Assembly (NCBI GenBank): GCA_910577795.1
Contig: CAJTNW010000012.1
Location: 1-44,377 of the forward strand
Origin: an uncultured Christensenella sp.
GTDB lineage: Bacteria > Bacillota > Clostridia > Christensenellales > UBA3700
Length of the DNA: 44,377 bases
Direction: 5' to 3'
Below the pieces are notes generated by a model. The model saw only the letters and a list, made by a program, of their open reading frames with translations. It was not told the DNA's origin and did no database searches. Both the position numbers and the translations under genes were made by a program. Within the stretch, counting starts at the first letter, position 1, and the number at the start of each line of letters is the position of its first letter. Shown piece by piece: positions 27,350 through 36,095 of this stretch.

Positions 27350-28993
27350 TTAAATTTCCATAATTATTGGCAAAATCATAGGTCTTTGTTTTAATCTTGC
27401 TTTAATAATGTTGTTTATAATTCTTCTAACAGATGCTTTTAAACTACCTCTATCACTGCTACCGTGGTAAGAAAAACTTTCAAACATAGTACATATTGCA
27501 TCTTTAATTTCTTCCAAAATCTCGTCAGTAAATTGTAAACCTCTTGCTATAATGTCAGGCGTTGACGCAAGAGAATTAGATTCCATACTAACCCCAAGCA
27601 AACAAACAACAAATCCGTCTTTGGATAACTGAGTTCTGTCCCTAAGCACAATATCGTCAACGTCCATAAGTCCATCAACATACACACTTCCTGCAGGAAT
27701 ATTTTCGCAAGGCAAAAGTTTTGTCTTTTTAATTTCTATCTGACTGCCTATTTCACAAATACCTATATTTTTTTGAGGAACACCTAAAGACATTGCAAGT
27801 TCCTCATGTTGTTTTAAATGTCTATACTCACCATGAACAGGGATAAAAAACTTTGGTCTTATTAAAGATATCATAAGTTTTAACTCTTCTTTGCAAGCAT
27901 GTCCTGAAACATGCAATTCGTCAAGTGAGCCATATATAACTTTAGCACCTCTTTGGTACAAGTTATTTATTGTGGTATACACATATTTTTCATTACCCGG
28001 GATAGGTGAAGAAGATAAAACAATAACATCATTTTTACCAACAATAATTTTATCCTCACCATTTGCCATACGAGTTAAAGCACTCATAGGCTCACCTTGT
28101 GAGCCGGTAGAAATTATACATATTTTGCGTGCTGGGTATTTGCCCATTTCTTCTGCGTCAATGACAGTGCCTGCTTTATAGTCTAATTCCCCTATACTTT
28201 TTGCAAGTTCACTAACCTTAAGCATACTTCTGCCATTAAAAACTATTTTTCTGCCATATTTTTCGCAAATATTAATTATTTGCTGCAATCTATGCACATT
28301 GCTTGCAAAAGTAGCAATTATAATTCTGCTATCAAGATTATTTGCAAAAAGTTTATCAATAGTAGTGCCAACAGCACTCTCACTCATTGAATAACCATTT
28401 TTTTCTATATTGGTACTCTCCCCAAGCATAAGAAGAACACCTTCATCACCAAGCCTTGCAAACCTTGATAAATCTGCCCTTTCGCTATCTATAGGTGTGT
28501 AGTCTATTTTAAAATCACCAGTATGGAATATTACACCAATTGGAGTGCTTATTGCAAGAGCAAATGCCCCAGATATAGAATGGCTTTGCTTAATAAATTC
28601 TACTGAAAAAACACCTATTTTTTCTACACTTCCGCCCTCTACACATATACATTTTGGCATAGTAATTTTTGCCTCATTAAGTTTGTGCTCTAAAAGTGCT
28701 AGTGTTAATTTAGAACCATATACTTTAACATCTGGTAATTCCTTTAACAAGTATGGCATACCGCCTATGTGGTCCTCATGCCCGTGAGTTAAAAGTATTG
28801 CTCTAACTTTGTCTTTGTTTTTTACTATATAATTAAAATCAGGAATAACCAAGTCAATTCCCGGTGTTTCGTTTGTAGGGAACATAGAACCGCAATCAAT
28901 AATAAAAATATTGTCGCCATATTCAACAGCAGTCATATTTTTACCGATTTCGCCCACACCACCCAAAAAAGCAATTTTCAATTGTTTTGCCAT
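27350..28993 (-). CDS. rnj: Ribonuclease J
   Basis: RNase J is the main 5'-3' exonuclease and an endonuclease of RNA decay and rRNA maturation in Gram-positive bacteria. The 547-residue protein has a metallo-beta-lactamase core with HGHEDHIGG binding two zincs, a beta-CASP domain, the late HVSGHA and HGEYRHL motifs, and a C-terminal dimerisation domain. The frame extends upstream to a TTG at 29035, but I place the start at the ATG at 28993: GGAGAG lies 4 nt before it, and MAKQLKI matches the usual N-terminus. It is the first gene of the seven-gene operon ending in asnS. Only one RNase J is in the window. Confidence 0.95.
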   Translation of the reverse strand: MAKQLKIAFLGGVGEIGKNMTAVEYGDNIFIIDCGSMFPTNETPGIDLVIPDFNYIVKNKDKVRAILLTHGHEDHIGGMPYLLKELPDVKVYGSKLTLALLEHKLNEAKITMPKCICVEGGSVEKIGVFSVEFIKQSHSISGAFALAISTPIGVIFHTGDFKIDYTPIDSERADLSRFARLGDEGVLLMLGESTNIEKNGYSMSESAVGTTIDKLFANNLDSRIIIATFASNVHRLQQIINICEKYGRKIVFNGRSMLKVSELAKSIGELDYKAGTVIDAEEMGKYPARKICIISTGSQGEPMSALTRMANGEDKIIVGKNDVIVLSSSPIPGNEKYVYTTINNLYQRGAKVIYGSLDELHVSGHACKEELKLMISLIRPKFFIPVHGEYRHLKQHEELAMSLGVPQKNIGICEIGSQIEIKKTKLLPCENIPAGSVYVDGLMDVDDIVLRDRTQLSKDGFVVCLLGVSMESNSLASTPDIIARGLQFTDEILEEIKDAICTMFESFSYHGSSDRGSLKASVRRIINNIIKARLKQRPMILPIIMEI

Positions 28994-29104
28994 TACACTC
29001 TCCAATATATTTGCACTGATAAATTTTTTATCCAATGGTATTTCAAAACTATTTCTTTTGTATAAATTTAATATTTTATAAAATAATAATAAAACTCTCT
29101 TACT

Positions 29105-29133
29105 ATTTTAACATTTAAATCTATTGTTGTCAA
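29105..29133 (-). promoter_or_regulatory. Promoter of the rnj operon
   Basis: TTGACA (29128-29133), a 17-bp spacer and TAAAAT (29105-29110) with an extended TGT are read on the minus strand. Transcription would begin about 105 nt before the rnj start. The -35 lies in the centre of the palindrome at 29118-29142. Confidence 0.8.
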
Positions 29134-29142
29134 TAATAGATT
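29118..29142. promoter_or_regulatory. Palindrome on the rnj -35 box, candidate operator
   Basis: AATCTATTGTTG and CAATAATAGATT flank a central T; 11 of 12 positions are symmetric. It covers the -35 box and part of the spacer of the rnj promoter and lies about 60 bp upstream of the divergent -35 box at 29204. The binding protein is unknown. Confidence 0.55.
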
Positions 29143-29203
29143 ATATATTACATATATATTTTTAAATAAAAATAAAATGCGCACAAAATATATAAAAATG
29201 CTG

Positions 29204-29232
29204 TTGCAATTATTGTTTTTTTATAGTATAAT
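29204..29232 (+). promoter_or_regulatory. Promoter of the yaaO-like/tmk operon
   Basis: TTGCAA (29204-29209), a 17-bp spacer and a perfect TATAAT (29227-29232) precede AGGGAGAG at 29251-29258. Confidence 0.75.
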
Positions 29233-29263
29233 AAATTTGTATGTGAATTTAGGGAGAGTTAAT

Positions 29264-30508
29264 ATGCAAAACAAGTTGTATCAAACAATAAAAAATTATG
29301 CCCAAAGCAACCCTATTCGTTTTCACATGCCATCACATAATGGTGAAAATTTAGGTATAACCACACAAATGGACATTACCGAACTATCTTTTTCGGATAA
29401 TCTTATTGAAAGTGATGGAGTAATTGCAAATACTGAAAAAAATATTGCAAAAGCATACAATTCCAAATACGCACTAATGCTTACAAATGGAGCAACTTGT
29501 GGGGTCGCAATAGCACTTTTTACTGCAAAAAATTATGGCAGTAAACTTCTTATTGTTGGTGATGCACACAAAAGCGTATATAATTATGCCAATATTTTTA
29601 ACTTTGAAATCTTTGTTACACAAACAACTAACGATATTAATCCTAATGACTATAACTGTATAGTTATAACTTCTCCAAATTATTTTGGAAATGTTACAGA
29701 TATAAACAATTTAAAAAATACAACTGCCATAGTAATTGTTGATGCAAGTCACGGAAGTCACTTTCCGTTTAATGATAATCTACCAGATTTAAATACTAAA
29801 ATTGCGGATATTACTATACTTTCCTTTCATAAAACATTACCTATTTTAACAGGTGGTGCAGGAATTATTACAAATGATGCAAAACTTTATGATATGTTAG
29901 TTTTTGCAAGAAGTTTGTTACATTCTTCAAGTCCAAATTACTTAACTATGGCAAGTATAGATAACGCAATTTGTGAGTTTTATAATAATGGGCAAACATT
30001 ATACGACACTTGTATTCATGAAATTGAAAATTTTAAAAAAACAATTTGCAGTAGATATATTGTGCTTGAAAGTGATGATATAACTAGACTTTGTATTTGT
30101 GCCAAAGACCTTGATGCAAGCATTATAGCAAAAGAATTAGAAAAGAAAAATATTTTTATAGAAATGACTTATTATGATAGTTTGGTGACAATAGTTACAC
30201 CTTACAATTGCAAGTACTTACAAACCCTTGCAAAAGCACTAAATAGCATTGTGACCTACAAAAAATGTGAACGTTTTGATATAAAAAACCTTGCAAAAAT
30301 CGAGGTTAAAAATAAAAAAGTTACCTTTTTAGATTTAAAAATATGTGATAACAAAGTTTGCGCTGGAAACATTGGGATATATCCTCCGGGCACTCCAATA
30401 CTAAAAATAGGCGACTTGATAACAGAAGATATTATACAATTTTTATACACTACAAAAGCGGAAATATTTGGACTTGTTAATGGTAAAGTTCCCGTTTATG
30501 AACAATAG
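29264..30508 (+). CDS. PLP-dependent Orn/Lys/Arg decarboxylase-like protein (YaaO family)
   Basis: The 414-residue protein has the fold-type I core of basic amino acid decarboxylases: HMPSH (21-25) near the N-terminus, the cofactor aspartate in VDASHG (160-165), and SFHKTLP with the PLP lysine at 190. It is shorter than the roughly 480-residue YaaO/SpeA-type enzymes and has a reduced C-terminal domain, which still ends in the conserved YPPGTPIL region. I choose the ATG at 29264 because AGGGAGAG precedes it; an upstream ATG at 29177 lies before the promoter -10. It heads the tmk-holB-ricT-trmN6 cluster, as yaaO does in Bacillus. The substrate is not certain. Confidence 0.88.
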   Translation: MQNKLYQTIKNYAQSNPIRFHMPSHNGENLGITTQMDITELSFSDNLIESDGVIANTEKNIAKAYNSKYALMLTNGATCGVAIALFTAKNYGSKLLIVGDAHKSVYNYANIFNFEIFVTQTTNDINPNDYNCIVITSPNYFGNVTDINNLKNTTAIVIVDASHGSHFPFNDNLPDLNTKIADITILSFHKTLPILTGGAGIITNDAKLYDMLVFARSLLHSSSPNYLTMASIDNAICEFYNNGQTLYDTCIHEIENFKKTICSRYIVLESDDITRLCICAKDLDASIIAKELEKKNIFIEMTYYDSLVTIVTPYNCKYLQTLAKALNSIVTYKKCERFDIKNLAKIEVKNKKVTFLDLKICDNKVCAGNIGIYPPGTPILKIGDLITEDIIQFLYTTKAEIFGLVNGKVPVYEQ

Positions 30509-30556
30509 TAAAAATATGACAAATTACAATACAATAATAGTTATGCAGGAGAAAAT

Positions 30557-31186
30557 ATGGCAAGAGGTAAATTTATAACTTTTGAAGGTTGCGAAGGTGT
30601 TGGCAAATCTACACAAGTAAATATGCTAAAAGATTATTTAAAAAAGACAAATCAAAAAGCAATGTTTTTGCGTGAACCAGGCGGAAATTTATTGAGCGAA
30701 AAAATTAGAAAAATAATACTTGACCCAAGTAATAGCGAAATGACACCTCTTTGCGAAGCAATGTTGTACTCTTCTGCGCGTGCCCAACTTATGGGACAAG
30801 TTATTATCCCTGCACTAGAAAATGAGCAACTTGTTGTTTGTGACAGGTTTATTGATAGCACTATGGCATATCAAGGTTTTGCAAGAGATTTAGGTGTTAA
30901 AACTATTACTGCACTAAACGAGACAGTATGCGGGAATTATATGCCAGATATAACTATTTTTCTTGATTTGCCACCAGATGAGGCTTTTAAAAGAAAAGGT
31001 GGTCGTGATGAAGGTGACAGAATGGAATTGCAGTCATTAGATTTTCACAAAAAAGTATACGAAGGCTATAAAAAAGCAGTAGATATGTACCCTGACAGAA
31101 TTATAAGTATATCACCTAGGGGCAATAAATATGATACACACAATGCTATAATACGCAACTTGCAAGTAAGAGGAATTATAAAGTGA
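30557..31186 (+). CDS. tmk: Thymidylate kinase
   Basis: Tmk phosphorylates dTMP to dTDP for DNA synthesis. The 209-residue protein has a P-loop, GCEGVGKST (11-19), the REPGG substrate motif, and the DRFIDSTMAYQG signature near 96-107. Length is normal. AGGAG lies upstream, 48 bp after the decarboxylase-like gene. Its stop overlaps the holB GTG start (GTGA), so the two are translationally coupled. Confidence 0.96.
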   Translation: MARGKFITFEGCEGVGKSTQVNMLKDYLKKTNQKAMFLREPGGNLLSEKIRKIILDPSNSEMTPLCEAMLYSSARAQLMGQVIIPALENEQLVVCDRFIDSTMAYQGFARDLGVKTITALNETVCGNYMPDITIFLDLPPDEAFKRKGGRDEGDRMELQSLDFHKKVYEGYKKAVDMYPDRIISISPRGNKYDTHNAIIRNLQVRGIIK

Positions 31187-32133
31187 TAGAACATATTGAC
31201 ATTATAAAAAAGTCAAAAGCATACAAAATTATAAATCAAGATGCTGTGTCCGATAGAATTGCACATAGTTATATGGTAATATCTGAAGATAAGGAAACTT
31301 CGGATAACTTTATAAGTTGTATGCTGCAAACTATTTATTGCAAAAGTCATAATGCTTGCGGAATATGTGCAGAATGTACTAGACTGGAGCATGATAATAA
31401 CCCCAATGTATACAAATTAAAAAAAGATAGTGCTATAAAAGTTGATGATATAAAGGAATTAATAGCAGATACAAGTATAACAGCAGTGGAAAATAATTAT
31501 AAAACTTATGTTATTTATAATGCTGAAAGTATGAATGAGGCTAGTCAAAACAAACTATTAAAAACTATTGAAGAACCTCCGTTTGGAGTAATAATAATTC
31601 TTGCAGTAAAAAGCGAAGCAAGTATGTTGCAAACTATTAAATCACGTACAAAAAAAATCTATTTAAACGTATGGGATAATGCAACTATAGCAAAAGAACT
31701 TACGAAAATCGGTATTAATTCCGAAAATATAGAACTAGCAGTCAAATTTAGTAAGGGTAATTTTACTGATGCAAAATCTTTAGCAACAGATAAAAATTTT
31801 CAGTCTGCATATAAAAATATGATAGATTTATTAACAGGCTATACCTCTACTACTCTAATAAACAAATATATAAAATATCTTGGCAATGACAAAGAAGAGT
31901 TTTCCTATTACCTTGCTATTATAGAAGGTATTATATCAGGAACAATGGAAGATATTATAAATAATATCCCTAATCCACTTGCTAGTAGTTATAATATAGC
32001 AACTCTAGCAAACTTAACAGATTTGATAATTGACACTACCAAAAGATTAAACAGCAACTGCAATACACAAAGTGTTGCTACTAATTTTTTGTTAAAACTT
32101 GCGGAAATAAAATATCTTACCGCAATAAATTGA
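31183..32133 (+). CDS. holB: DNA polymerase III subunit delta'
   Basis: This clamp-loader subunit is part of the complex that loads the beta clamp. The 316-residue protein has a zinc finger with Cys 53, 59, 62 and 65, the KTIEEPP sensor region and SRTKKIYL, but no Walker A, as expected for delta'. It is divergent toward its C-terminus. I accept the GTG start at 31183 because it overlaps the tmk stop. In Bacillus, darA and yaaR lie between tmk and holB; both are missing here. Confidence 0.92.
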   Translation: MIEHIDIIKKSKAYKIINQDAVSDRIAHSYMVISEDKETSDNFISCMLQTIYCKSHNACGICAECTRLEHDNNPNVYKLKKDSAIKVDDIKELIADTSITAVENNYKTYVIYNAESMNEASQNKLLKTIEEPPFGVIIILAVKSEASMLQTIKSRTKKIYLNVWDNATIAKELTKIGINSENIELAVKFSKGNFTDAKSLATDKNFQSAYKNMIDLLTGYTSTTLINKYIKYLGNDKEEFSYYLAIIEGIISGTMEDIINNIPNPLASSYNIATLANLTDLIIDTTKRLNSNCNTQSVATNFLLKLAEIKYLTAIN

Positions 32134-32176
32134 ACTACTATATTAATTTATAGACTAAAGCATAAAGGAGTAAAAT

Positions 32177-33040
32177 ATGCAACAAGTTATAGGAGTAAAA
32201 TTCCATTCAAATACAAAAATATATTACTTTAACCCAAAAGACATTACTTTTAATGAGGGGGAAGGTGTTATTGTTGAAACTGCACGAGGGCTTGAGTTTG
32301 GTACTGTTGCAAATGGTAATCATTTTGTTAAAGATGAAGAAATAGTAAAACCATTAAAGGAAGTTATCCGAAAAGCAACCGAAAAAGACTTAAAACAAAA
32401 TGCCGAAAACATTGAAAAAAAGAAATGGGCTTATTCCGTTTGTTTAGAAAAAATTCAAAAACGTGGATTGCCAATGAAACTTGTAGATGCAGACTACACT
32501 TTTGATAGAAGCAAAGCAATATTTTCATTTACTGCAGAAGGCAGAGTTGACTTTCGTGAATTGGTAAAAGATTTAGCACTTGTAATAAAATCTAGGATAG
32601 AATTAAGACAAATTTACGAACGTGATGACATAAAAATAAGAGGTGCTCTAGCACCTTGTGGCAGAGTTTGTTGCTGCCATGCTCACCTAGCAGATTTTGA
32701 AAAAGTAACTATAAAAATGGCTAAAAACCAAGGACTATCCTTAAATCCACAAAAAATTAGTGGTGTTTGTGGCAAATTGATGTGTTGCCTTAAATACGAA
32801 AATGATTATTATGTAGAAACTTTACGAGAAATGCCAAAAGTGGGAGCGACTATTATTACAGAGCAAGGGGAAGCGGTAGTTGATAGTGTGGATTTATTGC
32901 ATAAAACACTAAAGGCTAAATTTCAAAATGAAGAAGGGGCAACAATACTTAGCGAGTATAAACTTTCTGATATAAAATCTGCAACTAAGTACAATGACGA
33001 TATTGACGAAGATGATGACACAAACTTCACGGAGGAATAA
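32177..33040 (+). CDS. ricT: PSP1-domain regulatory protein RicT (YaaT)
   Basis: RicT forms the RicA-RicF-RicT complex with iron-sulfur clusters that in Bacillus steers RNase Y cleavage and supports sporulation and competence. The 287-residue protein has the typical N-terminal PSP1 fold. Its cysteine clusters LAPCGRVCCCHAH and SGVCGKLMCCLKYE (about 155-205) bind the clusters. It ends in an acidic tail. AAGGAG precedes it, 43 bp after holB. RicA and RicF are not in the window. Confidence 0.94.
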   Translation: MQQVIGVKFHSNTKIYYFNPKDITFNEGEGVIVETARGLEFGTVANGNHFVKDEEIVKPLKEVIRKATEKDLKQNAENIEKKKWAYSVCLEKIQKRGLPMKLVDADYTFDRSKAIFSFTAEGRVDFRELVKDLALVIKSRIELRQIYERDDIKIRGALAPCGRVCCCHAHLADFEKVTIKMAKNQGLSLNPQKISGVCGKLMCCLKYENDYYVETLREMPKVGATIITEQGEAVVDSVDLLHKTLKAKFQNEEGATILSEYKLSDIKSATKYNDDIDEDDDTNFTEE

Positions 33041-33041
33041 G

Positions 33042-33734
33042 ATGGAGTTTGAAAAATATTTGCAAGCAGGCGAAAGGCTTGATGGTTTACAACTTGATGG
33101 AAGATACATTATAAGTAATAAAGACAAATATTGTTTTACATCTGACTCTGTAATGCTTGCAAATTTAGTTAATGCAAATAGCAAAAGCAAGATAGTTGAT
33201 TTATGCTGTGGCGGCGGTATTATAAGTATATTAATTGCATTAAAAACTAACTGTAAAAAAATTATTGGTGTAGAACTGCAAGAAGATATGGCAGATATGG
33301 CTACCCGCTCTGTACTTATGAACGAATTGCAAGACATAGTGGAGATAATCAATTATGATGTAAAAAAAATTACAGATGTTATACCAAAAGGCTATGCTGA
33401 TATAGTTGTTTGTAACCCACCATATTACAAAGTAAATAGCGGTGAGATAAGAGAAAATAATAGTATTGCTATAGCAAGACATGAAATAGCACTTAATTTA
33501 GAACAACTTGCCGAAAGCACAAGCAAAATTTTAAAATTTGGTGGACTTTTTTATTTAGTGCACAAAGCGGAAAGAATGGCAGAAGTTATTACTACTCTTT
33601 CAAAATACAACCTTACACCAAAAAATATTTATATTATTACAACCAATAATTCAAACATTGCAGATACATTTATTGTAACATGCAAACTAGGTGCAAAACC
33701 AGGTTTAATTGTAAAACATATTAAACATGATTAA
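33042..33734 (+). CDS. tRNA1(Val) (adenine37-N6)-methyltransferase family protein (YabB/TrmN6-like)
   Basis: This 230-residue SAM methyltransferase should methylate an adenine N6. The SAM-binding motif DLCCGGGIISIL and the catalytic NPPY (in VCNPPYY) are intact. I place the start at 33042 because GGAGGA precedes it and the ricT stop ends 1 bp upstream; a longer frame to 32994 would overlap ricT. In Bacillus yabB follows the same cluster, which supports the call. The exact tRNA target is inferred from family only. Confidence 0.9.
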   Translation: MEFEKYLQAGERLDGLQLDGRYIISNKDKYCFTSDSVMLANLVNANSKSKIVDLCCGGGIISILIALKTNCKKIIGVELQEDMADMATRSVLMNELQDIVEIINYDVKKITDVIPKGYADIVVCNPPYYKVNSGEIRENNSIAIARHEIALNLEQLAESTSKILKFGGLFYLVHKAERMAEVITTLSKYNLTPKNIYIITTNNSNIADTFIVTCKLGAKPGLIVKHIKHD

Positions 33735-33736
33735 AC

Positions 33737-33769
33737 AAAAAATGAGTTAATTTTATTAACTCATTTTTT
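33737..33769. terminator. Bidirectional terminator
   Basis: AATGAGTTAA and TTAACTCATT pair around a 5-nt loop, extended by A and T tracts on either side. It ends the plus-strand yaaO-tmk-holB-ricT-trmN6 unit and the converging nad operon. Confidence 0.88.
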
Positions 33770-33813
33770 TATACAATTTAGTAATATTTATAAATCTATA
33801 TTGAAAAATTATA

Positions 33814-34668
33814 TCAAATTGCGTGCAAATTTTTAAGAGATAAATCCAAAAGCGGAGCACCATAAGTTAAAGCACCACTTGAAACATAGTCTACACCAAT
33901 TTCAGCAATTTCCTTAAGTCTTTCCTTTGTTACATTACCTGAACATTCAGTTTCTGCTCTTCCAGCAATTATTTCAACCGCTTTTTTCATTGTTGCATTA
34001 TCCATATTGTCAAGCATAATAATATCTGCTCCAGCCTCAACTGCCTCACGAACCATATCAAGATTTTCAGTTTCAACTTCTATTTTTCTTACAAAAGGAG
34101 CATATTCTTTTGCCATTGCTATTGCTTTTGCAACACTACCTGCAGCACCAATATGATTATCTTTAATAAGTACACCATCAGTTAAATTATATCTGTGGTT
34201 GTAAGCACCACCAATTTTAACTGCATATTTTTCAAAAAATCTCATATTAGGGGTTGTTTTTCTTGTATCAAGTAATTTTGTTTTATATCCTTCAAGTTGT
34301 TTTACACAAGAATTTGTAAATGTTGCAATACCACTCATTCTTTGTAAATAATTAAGTGCTATACGTTCTGAAGATAACAACACACTAATGTTACCAGTTA
34401 AAGTACCAAGCAACTCACCTTTGCTTATCTTTTCGCCATCTTGTTTTTTAATATCAAATTTTACACTTTCATCAACAATAGTAAAGCATCTTTTAAACAC
34501 ATCAATACCACACAAAATTCCATCTTGTTTTGCTATAAGTTGAACCTCACCCATCATATCATAAGGCATAATTGCGTTTGTAGTAACGTCCTCTTGAGTT
34601 ATATCTTCCCTTAATGCTGACAAAATAAATTGGTCTACATTAGTCTTTAGAGTTACACCATTTATCAT
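33814..34668 (-). CDS. nadC: Nicotinate-nucleotide pyrophosphorylase (carboxylating)
   Basis: NadC converts quinolinate and PRPP to nicotinate mononucleotide, CO2 and pyrophosphate. The 284-residue protein has the TRKTTPNMR and KIGGAYNHR motifs, then DGVLIKDNH, all in the phosphoribosyl site. I place the start at 34668 because GAGGTG (34673-34678) precedes it; the in-frame ATG at 34683 has no such site. It overlaps the nadB end by 29 nt. It is the last gene of the nad operon. Confidence 0.95.
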   Translation of the reverse strand: MINGVTLKTNVDQFILSALREDITQEDVTTNAIMPYDMMGEVQLIAKQDGILCGIDVFKRCFTIVDESVKFDIKKQDGEKISKGELLGTLTGNISVLLSSERIALNYLQRMSGIATFTNSCVKQLEGYKTKLLDTRKTTPNMRFFEKYAVKIGGAYNHRYNLTDGVLIKDNHIGAAGSVAKAIAMAKEYAPFVRKIEVETENLDMVREAVEAGADIIMLDNMDNATMKKAVEIIAGRAETECSGNVTKERLKEIAEIGVDYVSSGALTYGAPLLDLSLKNLHAI

Positions 34669-35953
34669 AAAACACCTCATCATTTTTTCTTATTTCTTCA
34701 AGCACTAACTGCTTATTTTCTTTTTGCCATTTTTCTACATCTGAATATTTTTTCATTTTGATTTCAATATTCTTTTTGTTAAAAACAGATTTATCATAAT
34801 TAATAACTCTTGCACAATTTTTAGAAAAAGTTAAACTTTCTAACAAAGAATTACTTGCAAGCCTATTTGCGCCATGGACACCGTTATTGGCTGTTTCACC
34901 AACAGCATATAAATGCTTTAGTGAAGTAACTCCGCAAATATCTGCACGAATACCCCCCATCAAATAGTGTTGTGCAGGCACAACTGGAATAGGCTCTTTT
35001 GTAACATCATATCCCTCTTCTAAGCATTTGTTATAAATATTAGGGAAATGATGCATTATCTCCTCATTTGATATATCGCTAAAGTCAAGCCATACATGCT
35101 CTGTATTATCTTTTTTCATTTGATTAATAATTGCACCCGCAACAACATCTCTTGGTAGCAATTCATTAACAAACCTTTCTTTGTCTTTGTTTAATAACTT
35201 AGCACCCTCGCCTCTTACTGACTCAGAAATTAAAAATCTTCTGCCCTTTGACTTGGAGTACAAAACTGTAGGGTGTATTTGAATATAGTTAATATTTTTA
35301 AGTTCCACACCATGTCTTTTTGCAATTGCAAAGGCATCTCCAGTAATATGACCAAAATTAGTAGAGTTTACAAACAAGCCTCCTAGCCCACCAGTTGCAA
35401 ATACCACATCACGTGAATAGATAGCCTCAGGTTCTTTTTCGCCCTCTTTTACAATAACTCCACAACAACTATTATCTTGCTCTAATATATCCATAACCAA
35501 AGCAAATTCTTTTATAGTAACATTGTCTAACTCTTTTACTCTGCCATAAAGTTTAGATGTAATTTCTTTTCCAGTAATGTCTTGATGATGAAGAATACGA
35601 AAAGTAGAATGTCCACCCTCTCTCGTGTAATTTAAACTACCATCAATATTTTTATCAAAGTCAACACCTTTTAAAATCAAATCACTAATTATTGTTTTTG
35701 ACTGTACTAACATATCATGCACGGCGATTAAATCATTTTCAAATCTGCCAGCCTTTAAAGTATCTTCAAAATAAGGTTTATAATCTTTTTCATCAAGCAA
35801 AGTGCAAATACCACCCTGTGCTAAATAAGAGTCACAATTTAACACTTCATCTTTTGTCAGTAATAATATTTTTTTTTCCTTTGCAAGATTTAAGCAAGTA
35901 TACAAACCTGCAACACCTGTTCCTACAACTATGACGTCATAAAAATTATCCAT
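34640..35953 (-). CDS. nadB: L-aspartate oxidase, short form
   Basis: NadB oxidises aspartate to iminoaspartate for quinolinate synthesis. The 437-residue protein has an FAD-binding GTGVAG (11-16), the HQDITGKEI stretch, a GGLGGLF motif, HPTVLY, and RGEGAKL with the active-site Arg. The second FAD motif, LYAVGETANNGVHGANRLASN, is represented by GETANNGVHGANRLASN. It lacks about 100 residues of the C-terminal helical domain found in the roughly 530-residue Bacillus and E. coli enzymes, ending soon after LEEIRKN. Anaerobes can use fumarate as acceptor, so oxygen is not needed. GAGG precedes the start. A 142-bp AT-rich gap separates it from nadA. Confidence 0.93.
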   Translation of the reverse strand: MDNFYDVIVVGTGVAGLYTCLNLAKEKKILLLTKDEVLNCDSYLAQGGICTLLDEKDYKPYFEDTLKAGRFENDLIAVHDMLVQSKTIISDLILKGVDFDKNIDGSLNYTREGGHSTFRILHHQDITGKEITSKLYGRVKELDNVTIKEFALVMDILEQDNSCCGVIVKEGEKEPEAIYSRDVVFATGGLGGLFVNSTNFGHITGDAFAIAKRHGVELKNINYIQIHPTVLYSKSKGRRFLISESVRGEGAKLLNKDKERFVNELLPRDVVAGAIINQMKKDNTEHVWLDFSDISNEEIMHHFPNIYNKCLEEGYDVTKEPIPVVPAQHYLMGGIRADICGVTSLKHLYAVGETANNGVHGANRLASNSLLESLTFSKNCARVINYDKSVFNKKNIEIKMKKYSDVEKWQKENKQLVLEEIRKNDEVFYDKWCNSKD

Positions 35954-36095
35954 ACTTATTCCTCAAGCAATACCTTGTTGTTAGTCATTTTTGTATTTAA
36001 TAGCGATTTTTGAATGTTTTTTGATATTTTTATACCAAAATAAATAAAAATTCAATTTACTATTTTTTCATTTTATAGCCAAAATTTATACTTGA

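Noticed and set aside
28994..29035. Longer RNase J start at a TTG
   Set aside because: No ribosome-binding site precedes the TTG, while the ATG at 28993 has GGAGAG and matches the usual N-terminus.
35956..35988. 10-codon leader peptide before nadB
   Set aside because: A short frame ends just before the nadB start, but its ATG has no ribosome-binding site and it overlaps the nadB one.
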